Below are positions 58,001 through 64,000 of a stretch of DNA of 64,000 bases, piece after piece. Position numbers and translations under genes: made by a program. The notes under the pieces were generated by a model. That model worked only from the letters and a program-made list of their open reading frames with translations, did not search any database and had not been told where the DNA came from. Origin of the DNA: Membranipora membranacea (Eukaryota; Bryozoa; Gymnolaemata; Cheilostomatida; Membraniporidae); assembly GCA_914767715.1 (NCBI GenBank), contig OU612072.1, forward strand, positions 2,976,001 to 3,040,000. Reading direction: 5' to 3'. The first letter of the stretch is position 1; every line of letters begins with the position of its first letter.

Positions 58001-60007
58001 TTAAGTCTAGTAAGTAGTTAGTACTATTATGACATGAACCTACCTGCCGTCTGCTGTGATATTGAATGATATGACTTTGTCATATACGGATCTTTTGGAC
58101 CTTAAATGTCTCTCTCGTAATAAATCCTGACTGTAATCTAACGAATCATAATGTCCAATATGGTCTGTCAGTCTGAGTCCATCTACAACACAACAGACAC
58201 AGGGTTATTACACTGTGAGCCTTAAGTTAATGTGAGTGGCATCTGGTAGTAGAGTAAAGGCTTTACCAGGCACCGAGTTTGTCAGACAAACAACTTTTTG
58301 TACTATGCTCAATATATAAAAATTTCTTAATGCATGCTTAAACACTGATAAATAAAAAATCTTGTGTGTAGACCTTAGACAGAAAACAGGACACCACATT
58401 AAAGAATACCTATCAATATGCACAGGTACATCTTGTCCTCTTATTTGAGGGTAATCAAAGTCATTGACGTAACACCCAGGCAGGGCCAGCAGCACGAGAT
58501 AACACCAACAGTACAAGTACAGTGTTTTATGGTGGAGCTGGGTAAATAACACAGCATAGATAAGGGCCTGACTAGCAGTGTATCTCACAGATAAGTACCG
58601 CTCCAGTATTCTTATTCTGTGAGATTATTCTCAATATACAAGCCTCTGTTTGCTCATTGATGAGAGATAAAGTGCAGTCCTAGAGATAACACTATTTCCT
58701 TGACCAACGCAACAGGGTAGCATGCTTTTCATGAACAATGGAAATTTTTGGGTGGAGCACTCAAAATTTGAACATTTATGACATTGGTCCTACTTATGTT
58801 AAACTATCACGAGATCAAGTAATTTAAATTTATACCAGGCCTAGCTTCAATACGTCAATGTAACAATCAGAATGTCTAGTTTGGCTTCAAAGCAATCATT
58901 ATATGCAGTAAATTCTCAATTTTGTTAACTCTGGGCAAACAAGATAGGCAGATTGAGTAATTCATGTTTGTTCCGTTTTATACCCCAGTCCACTACAGAG
59001 ATGTAAAATTTTGATATATTCTGCAATTCAGTACTTCATTTTTATGTCATGTACAAGCAATTGTCCCCTTTTCCACCAATCTCATTGTCCCACCTACTGT
59101 GTAACAGGGTAGTATATAACTCAGTTAATATCAGAGCAAGCATTTCAATTAACGAAATACATTATTTTACTACCAGAATAAAGGTACTAGATGATCATCA
59201 TGACTACATGCCCCCTTAAAACCCTGATACGTTTTAATAGAATTGCAGTTTTCGAAGACTCTCACATTGCCAAAACGGTTTCTAATTCCACTAGATTGTT
59301 GTAGTGGCCAGCCTGGCACTGTTGTACCATAGGAAAAAATAAACTCTTTCATAGATCATACCAGACACAAACCTGCTGCCTGACATGTTACAATGAAATA
59401 CCGCAACCAAAATATTGATAGAGTTCAACCCAAAGATATGTTTACAGTCCCAAGGACTCAAGGTTCAAACACAGAGCTGGCAGATAAATCTGTGAAGGCC
59501 AAACTGGAAGCCTACAACTAGGGTCAGTAGTCGCTAGTAGTTCATGTTAGTCCCTTTAGCGCAGTGTAGGTCAAGACATACTGATTAAATAATAAGATGA
59601 TGCTATCATTATCAAACTCATATTTGTTTGTGGAAAATAATCATTACAGAATCTATAGATAGTCCTAAATATAAAATGTTGTAACTGTTGGAGCTGTTGT
59701 TATTGGACCTGGTCAGTCAAGGTCGTGTCCAAATTTTGGGCAAAGCACATATAAGCTTATGAGACAAAGAACATCCCCCATGCCATTCCCATGAGAAGAA
59801 GGATATGTTAAATATATTACAGCAGTAGACTGAGTAACAATAAGTAATTTATTTGACTTTCTATTCTTATCAATTACCATCAATCAATCATATATATACC
59901 AGCCAGTCCAATGAATATCAATTACTAGTAACAATACAATACTTACCAATAAGTTGAGTTAAAAATATGTTGAGCAGAAATACAGAGGAAGGAGTGCTAT
60001 ACCACAT
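37081..60007 (-). CDS. ADAM10: ADAM10 (Kuzbanian-type) membrane metalloprotease
   Basis: Sixteen exons in one transcript form, 891 or 888 residues: 60007-59947, 58182-58044, 56197-56073, 55207-55015, 54291-54189, 53654-53496, 52670-52524, 52213-52018, then 51497-51316 OR 44058-43886, 43168-42967, 42722-42567, 42324-42128, 41890-41650, 41202-41063, 40466-40278, 37326-37081. Order: signal peptide (MWYSTPSSVFLLNIF), prodomain with a furin site RDKR (229-232), reprolysin domain with HEIGHNFGSP-H (426-436) and NYIM Met-turn, disintegrin/Cys-rich region (CDCGYTEDC, CDGSAAACP), GPLARLK stalk, membrane segment (748-770), CCAVHTPSSNPKK, an RRR motif, and a Pro/Gln tail with PPAY (817-820) overlapping YTSL. 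These match ADAM10, the sheddase of Notch and many receptors; those substrates are family knowledge. The tail is longer than in vertebrates. Large introns carry other genes and repeats. It starts head-to-head with YY1. Confidence 0.96.
37327..40277. other. ADAM10 last intron, about 2.9 kb
   Basis: No gene or clear mobile element seen on either strand; short TA runs near 37460-37515. Frames such as 39089-39304 (-) have no support. Confidence 0.5.
41220..41405. repeat. Tandem repeat in an ADAM10 intron
   Basis: Units of the type AGAGATTCATCTGTATAAGTATA repeat about seven times, alternating with a longer form that ends in GTTTGCTCATA. No coding sense; intronic. Confidence 0.85.
43886..44058 (-). 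other. ADAM10: ADAM10 alternative catalytic exon 9b
   Basis: 173 nt, same phases as 9a (1 in, 0 out), acceptor CCACAG, donor CAG|GTAAAT. Encodes DKGGICSEYTAFAAVGGAE, SLNTGIVTIENYQKRVPPLV and AHELGHNFGSQ. Clearly homologous to 9a, strongest from SLNTGIVT onward, with different residues in the first half and at the position before the third zinc His (Gln instead of Pro). All catalytic residues are kept. Confidence 0.93.
44639..45541 (+). CDS. Single-pass membrane protein TM1 (adaptor-like), nested in ADAM10
   Basis: Uninterrupted frame of 300 residues in the ADAM10 intron, opposite strand. Starts MCPINSSNAMGSCEG, with a glycosylation site NSS in a very short outside part. One membrane segment follows (residues about 17-43, LLAFGLAISCSYFLILF...), then SGQRKVDYLLKQC and a long polar tail of about 250 residues. 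The tail is acidic near 95-130, then rich in Lys/Gln/Ser. Tyr motifs include CYNKEYSD and GFYQSPDGYCREEF. The layout matches the next three genes. No family recognised. Upstream ATG context is fair and a second ATG (residue 10) is possible. Whether a spliced leader exists is not clear. Confidence 0.7.
   Translation: MCPINSSNAMGSCEGTLLAFGLAISCSYFLILFTVLSVLYCMIASGQRKVDYLLKQCQSTKNKTQKVVILCNAIQRLVHDIQDHTHKHVSHDHITEDRIAEVGDTETDVNIDQRQEEDIVGAEAGAEGDLRKVAECYNKEYSDSIRVLDHLTGAAEEGLQEAPPNTLNKDEKKLLSICHRGSDISNEPGRLSTQQPKRSMATMIQEYETQSHPQCRPKISQNRKRPKALQKPNIKQESKVLNTTCIDCEVNNLTAEMKSDTERGVWINMGFYQSPDGYCREEFSLPTLVEEQSSTDNTLL
46212..46448 (+). CDS. Small membrane protein TM2 with a YVNQ motif
   Basis: 78 residues. 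The ATG stands directly after a splice acceptor (TGTTGCAG|ATGG). A matching donor (AAG|GTGAGG, exon end 46072) implies a non-coding first exon and a 139-bp intron. After MDSSM comes a membrane segment (TIALIALNSVLAIAIVGVAAA), then the juxtamembrane Cys and basic residues EVCRFKIRKT, and a short tail with YELAMEYQSPGAYVNQQ. YVNQ fits the YxN site bound by the Grb2 SH2 domain. This is the layout of transmembrane adaptors such as LAT or NTAL: tiny outside part, membrane helix, juxtamembrane Cys, phosphotyrosine motifs. The family tie is inference from architecture, not sequence identity. AATAAA at 46657-46662. Confidence 0.66.
   Translation: MDSSMTIALIALNSVLAIAIVGVAAAIEVCRFKIRKTVQNNSRILEKIARYELAMEYQSPGAYVNQQKMPEAGKQTRY
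47317..48033 (+). CDS. Membrane protein TM3 with YDLV/YDNL motifs
   Basis: 238 residues in one coding exon. The ATG again follows an acceptor directly (TGATTTCAG|ATGG), and an upstream donor (AAG|GTAAGA, exon end 47142) gives a 174-bp leader intron, the same gene plan as TM2. MVYMDQTYEFVAD is followed by a membrane segment (residues about 14-32, IGILVMLMCAVAVLAWNLY) and a tail with WYDLVGSEYDNLSYTEDN near residues 154-171. YDNL is a YxN-type Grb2 site. Two Cys pairs (CVKCRSS and others) lie in the tail. AATAAA at 48523-48528, about 490 bp after the stop. Cytoplasmic signalling adaptor is the best guess; no homologue is recognised. Confidence 0.72.
   Translation: MVYMDQTYEFVADIGILVMLMCAVAVLAWNLYGTWQNLILVRGDKVMLERLLGYICSRPSGDNQNKRQHPLPTIPEATNVCVKCRSSLQHLPQDAHGTGASMTRSDIRQNSHRGRRVETEGNKILIKVDELPNNKHRQAACLAAGAALPERTWYDLVGSEYDNLSYTEDNNLGADISPRSLTVQQRPTTIDVNVISADGQTARHDVMEVCVAAAHHCKKSRSEYQTNRSSSGKRLTTV
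49073..50738 (+). CDS. Membrane protein TM4 with YxxM motifs, four exons
   Basis: Rebuilt exons: 49073-49079 (ATG GAA A|GTGAGT), 49425-49650, 49926-50163 and 50319-50738, phases 1, 2, 0, 296 residues. METFDR is followed by a membrane segment (LLGTLLAIIIALSMAVIAMVATF), CWAVRAIKR, a short helical stretch (MEMIKSSLQEELDHVKLLL) and a long tail. The last exon is packed with Tyr motifs: GYYDVINE, DEDAYVPADEE, RGVYLKP, EPAYSGYMRMDS, HYTSMTEYEGS. YMRM and YTSM fit the YxxM sites bound by PI3-kinase p85. Like TM2 and TM3, the start codon lies at the first splice junction. The tiny first coding exon explains why no ATG precedes the membrane segment in the main frame. AATAAA at 50978-50983. Function by layout: phosphotyrosine scaffold at the membrane (inference). 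Confidence 0.74.
51316..51497 (-). other. ADAM10: ADAM10 alternative catalytic exon 9a
   Basis: 182 nt, entry phase 1, exit phase 0, acceptor AACAG and donor CCT|GTGAGT. Encodes GGVCDQNGAVTEEVGGQRV, SLNTGIVTFQNYQKKVAPRV and AHEIGHNFGSP. It joins in phase to exon 8 (ending GGA A) and exon 10 (starting CAC GAT, the third zinc His and Asp). Its SP ending matches the usual ADAM10 HExGHNFGSPHD. Confidence 0.93.
53329..53450. repeat. 16-bp minisatellite in an ADAM10 intron
   Basis: About eight units of GTTGTAAGTCTCGAAA, one with C for T, starting about 45 bp inside the intron from the exon 6 donor. Each unit contains GTAAGT on the plus strand, antisense to the gene. Confidence 0.93.
56198..58043. 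other. ADAM10 intron 2, about 1.85 kb
   Basis: No gene or well-defined repeat seen. A CATACTATACATATATTAAG-type palindrome lies near 57980-58010. Confidence 0.45.
58183..59946. other. ADAM10 intron 1, about 1.76 kb
   Basis: No supportable coding sequence. The minus-strand frame at 58588-58208 lacks motifs and splice support. Confidence 0.45.
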
Positions 60008-60430
60008 CTCTATTCTGTCAAAGCCTTCCTCTTGATAGGTTATACCACTGTTCAAAACCGAGAACTTGGTGTAGACTTCAAACTAAAACTTGACAAGTGC
60101 AAAAAGTTTATTGTTTTCCTGGTGAGAAGTGTTTAACTGCAATATGAGAAACAGGTGTTTCCGGTCTTGTTTATCAGTAATGAATTTAAAAGCAAAAATA
60201 ACCTATAGATGTGTTTCCGAGATTTACCTGGAGAAAAATTACTCAGTGTGTGTATTTTATAATAAAAGAGGAATTATTTGAAATAAAATTATTTTTCTGC
60301 AGGAAACCATGTTGCCTTTAGTAATAATATTCATTACAAAATCGTACTAGCCTTTTTTAGCACAGTAATGTATCGTAAAAGGGTCACGTGATAACAAGAT
60401 GCCGGAAATGCACTTTCGCTTTGTTCAAAA
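60008..60430. promoter_or_regulatory. Head-to-head promoter region of ADAM10 and YY1
   Basis: 423 bp separate the two start codons on opposite strands. Near the YY1 start are an ETS-type GATGCCGGAAATG (60399-60411) and AAAATGGCTG over the YY1 start codon, which resembles the YY1 consensus AAnATGGC. A GGTCACGTGAT stretch (E-box CACGTG) lies at about 60381-60391. No TATA box is evident. Such an arrangement suggests a shared bidirectional promoter, perhaps with YY1 feedback (inference). Confidence 0.5.
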
Positions 60431-63056
<2,626 letters not shown>

Positions 63057-64000
63057 GTAACCAGAGTTCTTATAGCGAGTTTCATGCATATTTATGCTAA
63101 GTTGATGGGGCAGATATCAAGAAGAATCATGTAATTACATTGACTTTGGTTAGATAAGGTTGAGTATATGCGCTCCCCCTGCCAAAAATCAGCTGATTTT
63201 CAATTGCCAGCTTGAAAATTTACAGGATTTTTCAAAGTCTGTTCAACATATAGAGCTAAGTTGTTTTAGAGTTGCCTCCCTCTCCATCAATAAGTTTTGC
63301 TCATTCGGCCAATAGCAACGAAGCAATCAATATCCATCTGCAACTTCCAAAATGTTGGTGGATAAATCAAGCTTATATGCTTCTGCAATGTTCTATACAC
63401 ATAATGCTATGAGAACCTTGGTTTACTCAAATCGAGCACAACATGATCCTGTCCCGGACCAAGAAACTTGTGTAAATGTTTTTACTCCATAATCAAAGCC
63501 TTTATTATGGTCATTTTTTAGAACTCGCCCTCCGATGATGACAGAGTATACGAGGACACATGCACCTGTACAGGACTACGGTATACTTGTCTATAGTGAT
63601 GTATCTGTGTCTACCAGTGAATGACTTACCTCTGTCTCCTCTATGTACACAGAATGTCTCTATGCGGGATAAATATCTGTGAGCTTCTAACATTTAGGCA
63701 ATATCTGGTATGCTTGACAAGGCCTGTTCTGTCACATTATTGATGAACTCATAACAGAAGACACTGCTTTGTGCGTTGGATGTAACAGCTGTATTTGTTG
63801 ATCGGCTCCCATGACAACAGCATCGCAGTGGGGTAACTCGCTGCAGGAGTTACCAAAGTGTACAGTACAATATATGTCTCTTATATTTCGTTTTCTTAAC
63901 TCTATTTATGTCTTCAAGAGGAAGAGTATCAATGATTGACAGTCATAATGAATATTTCTTCATCACTCGTTTTCCGTTGTAGAAAGAAAATGAGCAATTG
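63057..64000. other. YY1 3' region, no further gene seen
   Basis: Apart from the possible alternative exon at 63522-63624, nothing supportable. No clear AATAAA close to the YY1 stop; a poly(A) site may lie beyond the part I can judge. Confidence 0.4.
63522..63624 (+). other. YY1: Possible alternative last exon of YY1
   Basis: If the donor at 63052/63053 is used, the acceptor TTTTTTAG at 63521 joins in phase (AA|A) and adds about 34 residues (KTRPPMMTEYTRTHAPVQDY...) before TGA at 63622-63624. The added residues show no known motif, so this is tentative. Confidence 0.35.

Noticed and set aside
58208-58588. Minus-strand frame of 126 codons in ADAM10 intron 1
   Set aside because: Hydrophobic Cys-rich reading without splice support in phase with exon 1 or 2; the 58182 acceptor joins directly to exon 1 at the right phase.

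Overview
The window comes from an invertebrate animal genome. Evidence: spliced genes with GT-AG introns, near-complete metazoan proteins (ADAM10, YY1, a CYP26-type P450), tRNA-derived SINEs, CR1/Jockey-type LINE fragments and an AT-rich composition. I cannot name the phylum. I rebuilt gene models by hand from splice sites and reading phase. Every model below keeps phase across all its junctions, except where a break is stated.

Region 1 (1-9.8 kb) is a tandem duplication of a unit of about 4 kb. Each copy carries a 14-bp minisatellite and two minus-strand genes of the ZAR1-like 3CxxC zinc-finger type, one (A) with an acidic N-terminus and one (B) with acidic repeats. Three of the four copies are damaged: a stop at codon 14, a deletion with frameshift, and a TAG in place of the Trp found in the sister copies. 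Only A2 is intact. Palindromic mobile-element debris follows.

Region 2 (10.4-14.4 kb) holds a Lys/Ala-rich basic protein (+) and a small secreted WSC-domain protein (-). Region 3 (14.4-20.5 kb) shows no gene. Region 4 (20.5-29 kb) is a complete eight-exon CYP26-like P450 (+) with a TATA box and a poly(A) signal. Its I-helix and Cys-loop signatures are unusual, and a LINE and a SINE sit in its last intron. Region 5 (29-31.6 kb) is SINE, LINE and foldback debris. Region 6 (31.8-36.2 kb) is a single-pass membrane protein with a Ser/Thr-rich ectodomain and a long, very basic tail (+).

Region 7 (37.1-60.0 kb) is a complete ADAM10 gene on the minus strand. It has two homologous, phase-matched versions of the exon that carries the HExxH zinc site. 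Inclusion of both, or of neither, breaks the frame, which is the signature of mutually exclusive exons. The 7.3 kb between the two versions contains, on the opposite strand, four small genes for single-pass proteins. Each has a tiny ectodomain, one membrane segment and a cytoplasmic tail; three of the tails carry clear phosphotyrosine-type motifs (YVNQ, YDNL, YMRM, YTSM). In layout they resemble the transmembrane adaptors of the LAT/NTAL/PAG type. I regard this nested arrangement as the most novel part of the window.

Region 8 (60.4 kb to the end) is YY1 (+), head-to-head with ADAM10 across about 420 bp.
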